From the NCBI RefSeq assembly GCF_000421585.1, contig NZ_ATXH01000016.1, positions 1 to 55,273 on the forward strand: a DNA stretch of 55,273 bases, given 5' to 3'. This document shows, piece by piece, positions 16,693-25,331 of this stretch. Under the pieces are notes generated by a model that was given only the letters and a program-made list of their open reading frames with translations, did no database searches and was not told the DNA's origin. The position numbers were made by a program, and so were the translations under genes. This stretch comes from Thermodesulfatator atlanticus DSM 21156 (GTDB taxonomy: Bacteria; Desulfobacterota; Thermodesulfobacteria; Thermodesulfobacteriales; Thermodesulfatatoraceae). Every line of letters begins with the position of its first letter. The stretch's first letter is position 1.

Positions 16693-17427
16693 TTAGTGTC
16701 TGATAAAGTGTGCTAATGAATGATGATGAGCTAACTTTTCTTCTGCAAAAACTTCTTTTAAAGTAAGGATATACTTAACGCCTCGATGCTGGGAAAGGAA
16801 ATTTTTCAATACCTTTTCAGGCTCTCCAAATTCAACCACCTGGGTGACTTTCACGTTGGGATAACGTTCTTTCCAGGGGGATAATCCCTGAGCAGCTCTT
16901 TTTTGAAATTTTTCTCTCCATTTTCTCCGGTGTTCTGTATCTTTAGCATGAGTTGTCTGTACAAAAATATTTAAAACATACAATTCAGTTTGCATTTTTT
17001 CTGCTAAATCAAACGCCTGAGTCATAAGTCTTTCGGAAAAATTTGCCCCCTCACACACCGCAAGAACTTTTTTACCTCTCAAGCGCGCTACAATTTTTAC
17101 CGCATGGTATGGCTCGCCTCCTTCAGCAAAAGCTGCTGCTGCTGCGGCCTCGATAGAATTTTCCAAAATGTTTTCCAACGCCCTAGAGCGGATCTTAACA
17201 TCACTGGTTTCTTTAATATCAAGCCACTGTTGGGCTTCCTCAAACTCTCCTGCCTCTGCAAAGGCAACTGCTGCCATGGTGCGCGAAAAAGGAGAAACTT
17301 GAGTGGAGGGAGCCAGTCCCCAGCGGCGGGCCATCTTTTGGGCTTCTTCTAATTCGCCCGCTTCTGCAAAGGTTGACACTACAAAACTATCCCATAAACG
17401 TCGCCATAAACTACTAGCTAAAGCCAT
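16693..17427 (-). CDS. Three AFAEAGE helical hairpins plus universal-stress-like domain
   Basis: 244 residues, no signal peptide. The N-terminal half holds three copies of a short helical-hairpin motif: STFAEAGELEEAQKMA (about 18-33), VAFAEAGEFEEAQQWL (about 54-69), AAFAEGGEPYHAVKIV (about 98-113). Each resembles half of a TPR. The C-terminal half (about 117-235) is an alpha/beta fold like a universal stress protein (GKKVLAVCEGANFSERLMTQAFDLA start), but no GxxGxxxxxxxxxGS nucleotide motif is seen. GAGGTGAAGAT precedes the ATG. It pairs with the smaller gene at 17445 and is close to a two-component system. Function unknown. Confidence 0.7.
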   Translation of the reverse strand: MALASSLWRRLWDSFVVSTFAEAGELEEAQKMARRWGLAPSTQVSPFSRTMAAVAFAEAGEFEEAQQWLDIKETSDVKIRSRALENILENSIEAAAAAAFAEGGEPYHAVKIVARLRGKKVLAVCEGANFSERLMTQAFDLAEKMQTELYVLNIFVQTTHAKDTEHRRKWREKFQKRAAQGLSPWKERYPNVKVTQVVEFGEPEKVLKNFLSQHRGVKYILTLKEVFAEEKLAHHHSLAHFIRH

Positions 17428-17444
17428 ATCTCTTCACCTCTTTT

Positions 17445-17891
17445 TTAAATTTTATTTTTTGCTGAAACCAAAACAATAGGACACGAAAACTCCCTACCTA
17501 TCTTGTTTAGTAAACTCTTAAACTTTGGACTATCACACGCAAAAATAATCATATTGATTTTTTTTAACGACCTAAGATAAGCTGGCAAAGCCTTTCTTAA
17601 ATCTTCTTCTATTATGTCTATACAATGAGGAATTTCCTCGCACTTCTTTTTGAATAACTCTTCAGAGCAAGAACCTTGCCACACAATCCTCAAAGCACTT
17701 TTAGAACTTACACATAAGTTTTTTACATAAGAAACTGTTCTGTCCGAGATATTTTTCCCCTTACCCGCCAAAACAACCCACCCATTTGTCCCCAAAATAT
17801 TTTGGGCGGTTTCATAATCTCCAGCTTCTGCAAACGTAGCTGCGGCAAAAGATTTTTCCCACTCTCTTTTGAAGCGTTCCCACTTACTCAT
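17445..17891 (-). CDS. AFAEAGE-motif protein with USP-like fold
   Basis: 148 residues. One AFAEAGE-type hairpin near the N-terminus (ATFAEAGDYETAQNIL, about 18-33), then a short alpha/beta domain (GWVVLAGKGKNISDRTVSYVKNL ... IIFACDSPKFKSLLNKIG ... CPIVLVSAKN) that resembles a degenerate universal stress domain without a clear ATP motif. GAGGAGG ribosome site. Co-directional with 16693 and only 17 bases upstream of it, so the two are probably one transcript. Function not known. Confidence 0.65.
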   Translation of the reverse strand: MSKWERFKREWEKSFAAATFAEAGDYETAQNILGTNGWVVLAGKGKNISDRTVSYVKNLCVSSKSALRIVWQGSCSEELFKKKCEEIPHCIDIIEEDLRKALPAYLRSLKKINMIIFACDSPKFKSLLNKIGREFSCPIVLVSAKNKI

Positions 17892-18195
17892 TCCGCAACC
17901 TCCTCAACGACTTTGTTATACAAAAAACATGCCAAAAATAATCTAGCCTGTTTTTGCCGGTGTGAGCAACGATAAGAGAAAAACATAAGAACATAAGTAA
18001 TTACGATCAAAGGAAATTTAAGAAACCTTTGCAAAATTACCGCAGGGATCGTTCCCTATTTTTCGTTTCTAAAAATCGTTTCTAAAAATGGGAACGGATC
18101 CTAGGCAACCCCTCAGAAATGGTATTTTGCAAAATTCTCTCTAAATATTTTTTTCAAGAAACTTGGCTTGTGTTGCAAAATGCAAAGGTATGATT
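17892..18195. other. Intergenic stretch with repeat copy 4
   Basis: 304 bases without a gene. It contains the hairpin element at 18021-18138. A sigma-54-like GC/CC pair on the minus strand near 17943-17956 has one base too few between its halves and is not counted as a promoter. Otherwise AT-rich. Confidence 0.6.
18021..18138. repeat. Short hairpin element, copy 4 (with internal duplication)
   Basis: Runs from AGAAACCTTTGCAAAATTAC to TATTTTGCAAAATTCTC, giving both terminal repeats. The hairpin loop carries a direct duplication of TCGTTTCTAAAAA, making this copy longer than the others. Confidence 0.85.
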
Positions 18196-19590
18196 TCAAT
18201 AAGAAACGTCTTCTTCCAAACCGTATTTTTTTAGTTTTCTCCAGAGAGAAACTCTATCAATACCCAAAATTTTAGCTGCTTTAGTTTTATTCCCCCCTGT
18301 CTCCTTGAGGATCCATTTAATGTAGGCGATTTCGTGTTCTTCTAAAGTAGGATAGCGGCCATCTTTGCGTCGAAAAGTATGTATTTCAAGTTTTTTTAGT
18401 TCTTCAGGCAGACAACTTAAATCTAGCACTTCGCCTTGGGCCAGAGCTACCCCTCTTTCTATTATGTTTTCTAACTCTCGTACGTTGCCTGGGAAATCGT
18501 ATTGTTGTAGAACCCTTAGTACTTCGGGATCAATTTCTTTTACTTGTTTTTTCATTTGAGAAGCATGGCGATGCAAAAAATAATAAGCCAAAACGGGAAT
18601 ATCTTCTTTCCTTTCAGCCAAAGGAGGAATATGCAAGTGAACCACGTTTAAGCGATAATATAAATCTTGACGAAAAGATCCCATTTCAACCATCTTTTTT
18701 AAATTGCGATTCGTAGCTGCAATAAATCTTACGTTCACTTTTATCGGTACCGTACCGCCTACCCGATAAAACTCATGTTCTTGTAATAGTCTAAGCAACT
18801 TAACTTGCATAGTTGGAGACATTTCAGCAATTTCATCAAAAAAAAGTGTTCCTCCATCAGCTTGCTCTACAAGACCTTTTTTAGTTTGAACAGCCCCGGT
18901 ATAAGCACCTTTTTCATGACCAAAAAGTTCACTAGCAAGTAACTCCTCAGAAAAAACACCACAATTAACAGCAATAAAAGGCTTATCTTTTCGGTTACTG
19001 GCTTCGTGTATAAAACGAGCAAAAAGTTCTTTTCCAGTACCGGACTCACCAGTGATTAATACTGTGCAATCAGTAGTAGCAATTTGAGCAGCAGTTTTAA
19101 GAAGTTCCTGCATATATGGACTATGAGTGATAATTTTGACTTTACCCTTTAAATGTTCCAATTCTTTTTTAAGAAGTTTGTTTTCTCTTTTTAAAATAGC
19201 TTTTTCAGCTGCTTCGGCTACAATTTTTCTAACTTCATCTATTTTATAAGGTTTAGAAATATAATGAAAAGCTCCCAATTTAAGAGCCTCAATTGCCGAA
19301 TCAACCGTTGCATATGCAGTAATAATAACAGTTTCTGACTCCGGTTGATAGTATTTCATTGCTTGTAACAGCTGTAAACCGTCAACTTGATCCATTCTAA
19401 GATCTGTTAATAAAACATCAAAATCCTGTTTCTTTATCAATTCCAGTGCTTTGGTACTTTGAGTAGTGGCTGTGACTTCAAAACCTACCTTTTTAAGAAT
19501 ATACTTCAAATTATTGAGAGCAACTTCTTCGTCATCTACTACTAAAATTTTTCCTTTTTTTAATTTATCTTTTTCTGATTCAGTTGACAT
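18196..19590 (-). CDS. Sigma-54 response regulator of the USP/TauE cluster
   Basis: 464 residues. Receiver (about 12-130) with phospho-acceptor Asp63 (LLTDLRMDQVDG) and Lys in HYISKPYK. AAA+ domain (about 150-385) with Walker A GESGTGKE and contact loop GAYTGA, a Tyr variant of GAFTGA. Fis-type DNA-binding domain at the end (GGNKTKAAKILGIDRVSLWRKL). GAGGG ribosome site; the start lies inside the end of the kinase gene. With the kinase it forms a two-component pair, and its likely target is the sigma-54 promoter at 21509-21524 on the opposite strand. Confidence 0.93.
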   Translation of the reverse strand: MSTESEKDKLKKGKILVVDDEEVALNNLKYILKKVGFEVTATTQSTKALELIKKQDFDVLLTDLRMDQVDGLQLLQAMKYYQPESETVIITAYATVDSAIEALKLGAFHYISKPYKIDEVRKIVAEAAEKAILKRENKLLKKELEHLKGKVKIITHSPYMQELLKTAAQIATTDCTVLITGESGTGKELFARFIHEASNRKDKPFIAVNCGVFSEELLASELFGHEKGAYTGAVQTKKGLVEQADGGTLFFDEIAEMSPTMQVKLLRLLQEHEFYRVGGTVPIKVNVRFIAATNRNLKKMVEMGSFRQDLYYRLNVVHLHIPPLAERKEDIPVLAYYFLHRHASQMKKQVKEIDPEVLRVLQQYDFPGNVRELENIIERGVALAQGEVLDLSCLPEELKKLEIHTFRRKDGRYPTLEEHEIAYIKWILKETGGNKTKAAKILGIDRVSLWRKLKKYGLEEDVSY

Positions 19591-21053
19591 TTTTTGCCCT
19601 CATTATTTTGATGGAATTTAACAGTTTTTTGGTTATTAGAACTTTCTCTTTCATAAGGGAAGAAAAGATAAAAAGTTGTTCCTTTACCTTGTTCACTTTC
19701 TACGTCTATAGTTCCACCGTGCCTATATACTATTTCATTGACTAAGTAAAGACCTAAACCTGATCCTTTAGCTCCTTTAGTAGTAAAAAATGGATCAAAA
19801 ATCTTTTCTAAAATATCCTGAGGGATGCCACTACCATTATCTTCTATAGCAATAAAAACCCCTCTACGGTCAGGATCTTCGCAAGCTTTTATCAAAATTT
19901 CCCCTTCTCCCTCGATAGCATCAATAGCATTAGATAAAAGATTGATTAAAACTTGTTGAAATCTTTGTTTATCTACATAGATTTCCAAATTGTCAGATAT
20001 GTATAAATGAATCTTTATGTTGTCCCTAATTTTATTACGTAGCATAAAAATTACTTCATTAACCAAATCCTCTAACGGCCATCTTTTGAGTTCATAATGT
20101 CTATTTCTAGAAAACTCTAATAATGTTCTCACAATATCCCGGGCTCTCCATATTTCATTATCGATTTGTTTAATAAAGTTGCGAAGTGTTTCTTTATCAA
20201 ATTCGTCTAGATCCTCTAATAATATTTGACAAGTAGAAGAAGCATTAGACAAAGGATTATTTAATTCATGAGCAACACCCGAAAGAAGCGTACCTAACGC
20301 CGCTAACTTTTTAGACTGAACTAGTTGCTCTTTCCTAGCCTCAAGCTCTTTAATCATAAAGTTAAAAGTCTTAAATACAGAAACAATTTCCTTGTCTTTT
20401 GACTTAGGAAACTTAGGAGTATCTAATAAATTATCTTTTTTTAATACAATATTTCTCATAGTATCTTCCAGTTCTTCAAGTGGAGAAACAACTGTTCTCG
20501 ACATAAAGTAACCAACACCAGAAATGGTTCCAACAGATATTAACCCTAAAATAAAAACTAAAGACATCATTTTTTGAAAAACGTCATCTATAAAAGCAAC
20601 TTCTTTTTGCCTAATCTTTTTACTAGTTTCAATCAAAGATCTACCGAGATTTCGAATATATCCTGCTGAGTAAAGATCCAATTCATGCTGTTTTAACGAA
20701 GAAATAGCGGAATAATATAACAAAAGACTTTTTTCTAATTCCTTAAAAAGTTGCTCATCAATTTTAAGAAAGGTATTGCGATGGTTTTCTAGTATGTTAA
20801 GGGCATTCTTAGATAAGGTCAAAGCTCTATCAAGATCTTGAATTTTATGATAAAGAAAATAGTTTTTTTCGTATCTTCTTATCTCTAAGAGATTCTGTGT
20901 AAAATAGTCGATAGTTTCAAGGCCATGAATTCTTTTCCAAATCGAATTTAAACTCAGATAAGATACAACTAATGATGCCAAAAGTGGCAATAATAAGATG
21001 AGATATCCCATCTGAATCTTTAATTTTAGACTTCTCTGAATAAAAGCAAACAT
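19560..21053 (-). CDS. Membrane sensor histidine kinase (NtrB/ZraS type)
   Basis: 497 residues. Two membrane segments (about 15-35 and 163-184) bracket a mostly helical extracytoplasmic sensor of about 125 residues. A linker with a coiled coil leads to the H-box with His262 (SGVAHELNNPLSNA), N-box (NLLSNAIDA), G1 (EDNGSGIP), F-box (IFDPFFTTK) and G2 (GSGLGLYLV). It overlaps the response-regulator gene by 31 bases. Ligand unknown; the genes opposite suggest an anion or a stress signal. No clear ribosome site is visible before the ATG. Confidence 0.92.
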   Translation of the reverse strand: MFAFIQRSLKLKIQMGYLILLLPLLASLVVSYLSLNSIWKRIHGLETIDYFTQNLLEIRRYEKNYFLYHKIQDLDRALTLSKNALNILENHRNTFLKIDEQLFKELEKSLLLYYSAISSLKQHELDLYSAGYIRNLGRSLIETSKKIRQKEVAFIDDVFQKMMSLVFILGLISVGTISGVGYFMSRTVVSPLEELEDTMRNIVLKKDNLLDTPKFPKSKDKEIVSVFKTFNFMIKELEARKEQLVQSKKLAALGTLLSGVAHELNNPLSNASSTCQILLEDLDEFDKETLRNFIKQIDNEIWRARDIVRTLLEFSRNRHYELKRWPLEDLVNEVIFMLRNKIRDNIKIHLYISDNLEIYVDKQRFQQVLINLLSNAIDAIEGEGEILIKACEDPDRRGVFIAIEDNGSGIPQDILEKIFDPFFTTKGAKGSGLGLYLVNEIVYRHGGTIDVESEQGKGTTFYLFFPYERESSNNQKTVKFHQNNEGKKCQLNQKKIN

Positions 21054-21071
21054 TTTTTACAACCAGATATT

Positions 21072-21180
21072 ACTAGGAGCGTAAAACAGGCGACACTTAA
21101 GTATTGTCATGTGAGCGAAGCTAAGTAATCCCATGAGATCGCGCGGGCGTAACGTCGCTTCGCGATGACACCCTGTCGAA
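21072..21180. repeat. Second repeat family: GC-rich imperfect inverted repeat
   Basis: Opens with CTAGGAGCGTAAAACAGGCG, a block also found at 40831-40856, and continues with GTGAGCGAAGC, GAGATCGCGCG and CGCTTCGCGATGACA, partly self-complementary. Related pieces lie at about 40190-40230, 40940-41045, 52610-52670 and 54855-54960. Confidence 0.6.
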
Positions 21181-21233
21181 TAAAACAAGCTCCCATTGAT
21201 ATTAATCGGAATATTAAATTCCCGGCATCTTTG

Positions 21234-21295
21234 GGGATCCGTTCCCATTTCGGAACAAAAAAGAAAAACGGATCCCACCGTTTTGCAAAGGTCTC
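21234..21295. repeat. Short hairpin element, copy 5
   Basis: Hairpin GGGATCCGTTCCCATTT ... AAAAACGGATCCC followed by the right terminal repeat TTTTGCAAAGGTCTC. The left end is absent. Confidence 0.85.
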
Positions 21296-21431
21296 AAGAG
21301 TTATTTTGAACACACGCTAAATTTTTTGCTATCAAAACTTTTTAGTTAAAAAGTAACCTTCATTTAAAAAAATGCAACGTGGTGTTTCATTTTTAAACAC
21401 TTAACACCTTCGCTACACAAAATTTTTAAGC

Positions 21432-21444
21432 TTTTGTAACAAAA
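21432..21444. promoter_or_regulatory. Candidate upstream activator site
   Basis: TTTTGTAACAAAA lies about 65-75 bases upstream of the sigma-54 promoter, a usual distance for an enhancer-binding activator. Similar words occur at 24185-24197 (CTTTGTAACAGAA) and 25849-25861 (TTTTGTTACGAAA), each ahead of a permease gene of the same cluster. Confidence 0.4.
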
Positions 21445-21508
21445 AGTTTCCATTCCTATCTCGTGTATTCATTTATTCCCAAGGGATAGAAAGGGGAAAG
21501 GGCTTCTT

Positions 21509-21524
21509 TGGCATCTCCTTTGCT
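21509..21524 (+). promoter_or_regulatory. Sigma-54 (-24/-12) promoter of the USP/TauE operon
   Basis: TGGCATCTCCTTTGCT: GG and GC exactly ten bases apart and only one or two bases off the consensus. It is 39 bases before the ATG at 21563 and should drive at least 21563-24083. Confidence 0.75.
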
Positions 21525-21562
21525 TATATCTGATTACAAAAAGAATTCGAGGTGATTAGGAG

Positions 21563-21751
21563 ATGAAAGCTAATTTGTCTACCTGCTTAAAAGTTTTTAG
21601 TTTGTACATGGCCGCCGCCGGTCTTGCCCATGGCGGTGAAACCAAAATGGCCAGTTACTTAGTACGTAAGAACCTGGTGAAAAAGGATTCTCGCAAAAAG
21701 GCTGATCCACCCTTTCCTCCAACAGGATTCCTTTTTCTGCTGGCCACCTAA
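21563..21751 (+). CDS. Small AFAEAGE-like protein
   Basis: 62 residues, first gene behind the sigma-54 promoter. Contains one hairpin of the same type as in the proteins at 16693 and 17445 (YMAAAGLAHGGETKMASYLV, about 15-34), then a basic linker and a Pro/Phe-rich hydrophobic tail (PPFPPTGFLFLLA). AGGTGAT and AGGAG precede the ATG. The shared motif and promoter position argue that it is real. Function unknown. Confidence 0.6.
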   Translation: MKANLSTCLKVFSLYMAAAGLAHGGETKMASYLVRKNLVKKDSRKKADPPFPPTGFLFLLAT

Positions 21752-21772
21752 AAAATAATTCAGGAGGTTTTT

Positions 21773-22444
21773 ATGGAAAGAATAGTATTCATAGAACAAG
21801 TGGAACGAGAACCAAAAAACATTTCTTATGCCTTGCAAATCGCTAGGCAAAAAGGAGCAAAGTTGTCAGTACTTTTCCTTGTCCCCGTAGCATTAGAAAC
21901 AGCCGACTGGATAGATGTTCAAGAAAAGCAAATCAAGGAAAAGAAGGAAAAACTGGAAACTGTAGCATCTAAAATTAAAGAGGAGGCCCAAAAACTAGGA
22001 GTAGAACTTGAATACAAGATAGTAGAATATCTTCCGCGGGCCTTTCTTTTAGCCATGAAGGAATTTTCCCCTGCAGATCTTATTATCACCGGCGACTTAG
22101 ACTTAAGCCCTCTAGCAGGCGAAGGCATCAAACATCTTGAAGACTTAAGTATTAGGATGCGCTGCCCGGTTCTATCGATAAAAACTCTTTTGCCCCAAGA
22201 AAAAGCTTCCAAAAAGAAGATTTTTACGCGTATGGCTATTTTTGGTTCCTTATCGGCTCTGAGTTACTTTGGCTTTTTCCCTATGATCGACAAATTAAAT
22301 TACAAAATTTTTATGACTGGCACTATTTACGGAGCTATCGCAGTACTTCTAACTGTTCCTATTCACGCTTACATCTACGGAAGCTTTGCTGAGTGTCTCC
22401 CAAAATTGCTCGGGCTAGAAAAATCAGCAGGTGGAGACCATTAA
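21773..22444 (+). CDS. Universal stress domain fused to two membrane segments
   Basis: 223 residues. A universal-stress-like alpha/beta domain (about 1-143, ending in RCPVLSIKTLLP) is followed by a basic linker and two hydrophobic segments (about 155-172 and 180-203, FMTGTIYGAIAVLLTVPIHAYI). The soluble domain would face the cytoplasm and be held at the membrane beside the permease encoded next. CAGGAGG ribosome site. The nucleotide motif is weak. Such an anchored USP probably regulates or senses for the TauE transporter; this is inferred. Confidence 0.75.
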   Translation: MERIVFIEQVEREPKNISYALQIARQKGAKLSVLFLVPVALETADWIDVQEKQIKEKKEKLETVASKIKEEAQKLGVELEYKIVEYLPRAFLLAMKEFSPADLIITGDLDLSPLAGEGIKHLEDLSIRMRCPVLSIKTLLPQEKASKKKIFTRMAIFGSLSALSYFGFFPMIDKLNYKIFMTGTIYGAIAVLLTVPIHAYIYGSFAECLPKLLGLEKSAGGDH

Positions 22445-22484
22445 ACCATTAAATTAAAAGAAAATAATTTCAAGGAGGATAAAA

Positions 22485-23606
22485 ATGGCAGGAGGACCTG
22501 TTACAGGACATGTATCCCCAGAACAACTGCAAATCGTCACCCAGATATTATCATCAGATCCTTTAAACTATTTGTGGATAGCCTTGTTAGGATTCATGGG
22601 TGGCACTCTTTCTGGATTTATTGGCTCAGGAGGTGCCTTTTTAATGACCCCCGGCATGATGAACCTAGGGGTACCAGGGGTCATGGCTGTAGGTGCTAAT
22701 ATTACGCATAAATTTGGTAAAGCGATGATGGGCTCTCGCAAACACGGCGAAATGGGCCATGTGGACAAAAAACTTGCTGTTTTCCTGCTCATTACAGCAT
22801 TAATAGGAATTAAGCTGGCTGTCTGGGTAAATGGTTATATGTTTCACCATCTAGGTAAGGCTGGATCAAGCTTATACGTTAGTGCTTTCTTTGTGCTAAC
22901 TCTTAGTGTCATCGGCGGCTCTATGTTGCGTGATGCCTTGCGTACCGCTAGAGGAACTGCTGTTGGACCATCTAAAGCGTTGCTCAACCTTTCAAGTAAG
23001 CTCCGAATTCCACCTATGATTAATTTCCCCGTGGCTGGTGTTAAAATATCTCTCTGGACAATTCTTTTCGTAGGAACCGCCGTGGGCTACATGGCGGGAA
23101 CCATTGGCGTGGGTGGCTTTATCGGTGTTCCTGCTATGATTTACGTTTTCGGCGTCCCTACGGTTGTGGCTGCTGGAACAGAGCTCTTTTTGGCCATGTT
23201 CATGGGAGCCTGGGGAGCTTTTAACTATGCCCTGGCAGGCTTTGTCGATTTGAGGCTTACTTTTCTCCTTTACGCTGGTTCTCTTGTTGGCATTTACTTT
23301 GGTGCTATTGGAACTAAGCTTGTAAAAGAATTATATATCCGCATGGTTACCGCTATTTTAATTCTTCTTTGCTGTGTGTCTCGCGGCCTTGCAATTCCTG
23401 AGTATTTACATAAGCTGAACATCATCAGCCTCTCGGAAAGAAGTGCTCAAATGTTTGAACTCGGTAGCAAATTCTTCTTGTTCGCCAGCGGTGGAATAGC
23501 AACTCTTCTAATTATTTACTGGACCCTTAAGGGGCACATTGAAAAACAGCGTTTGGTGAAAAAATATGGATTAATCTCTATAGGAGAAAAATCTCTGTCT
23601 GCATAA
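22485..23606 (+). CDS. TauE/SafE-family anion permease (first copy)
   Basis: 373 residues with about eight hydrophobic segments. The two family repeats are visible: GFMGGTLSGFIGSGGAFLMTP (about 36-56) and GYMAGTIGVGGFIGVPAMIYVFGVP (about 204-228). TauE/SafE proteins move sulfite, sulfoacetate or related anions across the inner membrane. Strong AAGGAGG ribosome site. In one operon with the anchored USP before it and a soluble USP after it. The substrate cannot be read from sequence. Confidence 0.88.
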   Translation: MAGGPVTGHVSPEQLQIVTQILSSDPLNYLWIALLGFMGGTLSGFIGSGGAFLMTPGMMNLGVPGVMAVGANITHKFGKAMMGSRKHGEMGHVDKKLAVFLLITALIGIKLAVWVNGYMFHHLGKAGSSLYVSAFFVLTLSVIGGSMLRDALRTARGTAVGPSKALLNLSSKLRIPPMINFPVAGVKISLWTILFVGTAVGYMAGTIGVGGFIGVPAMIYVFGVPTVVAAGTELFLAMFMGAWGAFNYALAGFVDLRLTFLLYAGSLVGIYFGAIGTKLVKELYIRMVTAILILLCCVSRGLAIPEYLHKLNIISLSERSAQMFELGSKFFLFASGGIATLLIIYWTLKGHIEKQRLVKKYGLISIGEKSLSA

Positions 23607-23657
23607 CAGGAGCAGGGAGGGGGGAACTCCCCTCTCTGCTCAAAAATGGAGAAGACT

Positions 23658-24083
23658 ATGGCCTACAAACATTTGTTAGTTCCTATCGACGGGTCAGACA
23701 TAGGTTTTAAGGCAATTGAACAAGCAGCTGATTTAGCAAAACAATACAATGCCAAAATGACAATCCTTTTTGTTATCCCTAAAGGTGGCGAGTTTGTAGA
23801 CTTATTCAATATAAAAACAGTCACAAAGGCTTTTGAAGAAGAAGCCAAAAAGTTTTTTGAAAAAGCACGAAAAATTACCACAGAAAAAAATATCTCCCCC
23901 TCTTTTCGTATTGCAGAAGGCAAACCATATGAAAAAATCATTGAAGTAGCTAAGTTGTTAGGTTGTGATCTCATTATTATGGGAAGCCATGGTAGAGGTA
24001 GTATTGAAAAATTTTTTATTGGTAGTTGTACAGAACGCGTTCTTAAAGAGGCCCCTTGTCCGGTATTAGTTGTCCGCGATTAA
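23658..24083 (+). CDS. Universal stress protein (UspA family, ATP-binding type)
   Basis: 141 residues from the ATG at 23658, chosen because GGAGAAG stands before it; an ATG four codons upstream has no site. Starts YKHLLVPIDGSDIGFKAIEQA and ends IIMGSHGRGSIEKFFIGSCTERVLKEAPCPVLVV, which contains the GxxG-x9-GS ATP-binding motif. Cytoplasmic. Last gene of the operon that starts at 21563. Confidence 0.92.
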   Translation: MAYKHLLVPIDGSDIGFKAIEQAADLAKQYNAKMTILFVIPKGGEFVDLFNIKTVTKAFEEEAKKFFEKARKITTEKNISPSFRIAEGKPYEKIIEVAKLLGCDLIIMGSHGRGSIEKFFIGSCTERVLKEAPCPVLVVRD

Positions 24084-24325
24084 TAAATAAGCAAAACTTA
24101 AGAATTAATTCACTTATTATTAATATTTTTGTTAATCATTCAAAAATTTAGAAGAAACAAAGAAAAAATTTGAGAATTTTTTAACTTTGTAACAGAAATT
24201 ACAAGATTATAGCGCCTTTTTAAGGTCTAGCCTCTTTTGACCCCCCTTCTTATTTCCTCTAAAAATGTTTCATAATTGAAACACATAAAATGTTAACAAG
24301 TTACCTCAAAAGGAGGGCTTTATTT
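24084..24325. other. AT-rich regulatory gap before second TauE gene
   Basis: 242 bases. Holds the inverted repeat TTGTAA-cagaaa-TTACAA (24187-24204) and, nearer the gene, the perfect palindrome TGTTTCA-TAAT-TGAAACA (about 24265-24282). No sigma-54 promoter with correct spacing was found; the true promoter type is open. Confidence 0.45.
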
Positions 24326-25312
24326 ATGGATAAATTTGATTGGAGGAAGGTAACCCTACTTGTCTGTCTTCTTGTTGGTGTCATCTTTTATTATTCGTGG
24401 GGCCAAGCCTCTCCAGAAGCAGCTAAAGAAGCCATTAGTTCCGTTGCGGAAAATGCCGCTGCAGTTAGCAGCAAACCCTGGTGGTTCTGGCCCTTAGCTC
24501 TATTTATTACGACTTTTTTGATAGGAATCGTAGCAGTGCTTGGGGGAGTAGGAGGAGGAGTGCTATTTGTCCCCATTGTTAGCGGTTTTTTTCCTTTTAA
24601 TTTAGATTTTGTTCGTACCGCTGGGCTTTTGGTGGCTCTTTCAGGGGCCTTGGCTGCTGGGCCAGGGCTTCTTATGAGGAATCTCGCCTCGTTACGTCTT
24701 GCTATTCCCATTGCTTTGATAGCTTCTACAGCTTCTATTATAGGTGCCATGATCGGTCTTGCGCTACCAAGAAACATCGTCCAAATACTTCTTGGTGTTA
24801 CTATTCTTTTCATAGTAGCGCTTATGTTCTTTTCTAAGAAAAGCGAATTCCCCGAAGTAAAAAATCCCGATCGCCTAGGGCTAGCCTTGGGGATGTGGGG
24901 AATTTATCGCGAAGAATCCACCGGCGAAGTTTACAAATGGCACGTCCACAGAACTCCCTTGGGACTACTTCTCTTTATTGTCATAGGTGTTATGGCGGGA
25001 ATGTTTGGCCTGGGGGCTGGTTGGGCTAACATCCCGGTTTTGAATTTATTAATGGGTGCCCCTATAAAAATTTCTGTTGCCACTAGTAAGTTTTTGCTCT
25101 CAATCACCGACACCTCTGCTGCCTGGATTTACATCAATAGCGGCGGCATTATCCCCTTAATAGTAATCCCCTCTCTAGTAGGCATTATGCTTGGTTCTTT
25201 CATTGGTGTAAGGCTTCTTGCCATCGCACGTCCTGCAATGGTGCGCTGGATTGTTATCGGTATGCTTCTTTTTGCAGGAGTAAGGGCTGTTCTAAAAGGA
25301 CTAGGAATTTAA
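24326..25312 (+). CDS. TauE/SafE-family anion permease (second copy)
   Basis: 328 residues from ATG 24326 (AAAGGAGG nearby). A first hydrophobic segment (about 7-25) is followed by a small Ala/Glu-rich extracytoplasmic piece and then the TauE/SafE core: GIVAVLGGVGGGVLFVPIVSGF and, after a cytoplasmic loop, GVMAGMFGLGAGWANIPVLNLLMGAP. About eight membrane segments in total. It is only distantly similar to the first copy, so this is not a recent duplication. Followed at 19 bases by a small membrane protein. Confidence 0.87.
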   Translation: MDKFDWRKVTLLVCLLVGVIFYYSWGQASPEAAKEAISSVAENAAAVSSKPWWFWPLALFITTFLIGIVAVLGGVGGGVLFVPIVSGFFPFNLDFVRTAGLLVALSGALAAGPGLLMRNLASLRLAIPIALIASTASIIGAMIGLALPRNIVQILLGVTILFIVALMFFSKKSEFPEVKNPDRLGLALGMWGIYREESTGEVYKWHVHRTPLGLLLFIVIGVMAGMFGLGAGWANIPVLNLLMGAPIKISVATSKFLLSITDTSAAWIYINSGGIIPLIVIPSLVGIMLGSFIGVRLLAIARPAMVRWIVIGMLLFAGVRAVLKGLGI

Positions 25313-25331
25313 ACTAAAGGAGGTTTAAGCC

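Larger units (their letters stand above)
21054..21562. other. Divergent regulatory region and repeats
   Basis: 509 bases without a gene. From the kinase side: a GC-rich repeat of the second family (about 21072-21180), hairpin element copy 5 (21234-21295), then an AT-rich part with a GTGTTT / AAACAC inverted repeat (21382-21400), TTTTGTAACAAAA (21432-21444) and a sigma-54 promoter (21509-21524). This is where the regulator should bind. Confidence 0.7.

Noticed and set aside
17940-17960. Sigma-54 promoter on the minus strand before the gene at 17445
   Set aside because: GC and CC are nine, not ten, bases apart and flanking consensus is poor.
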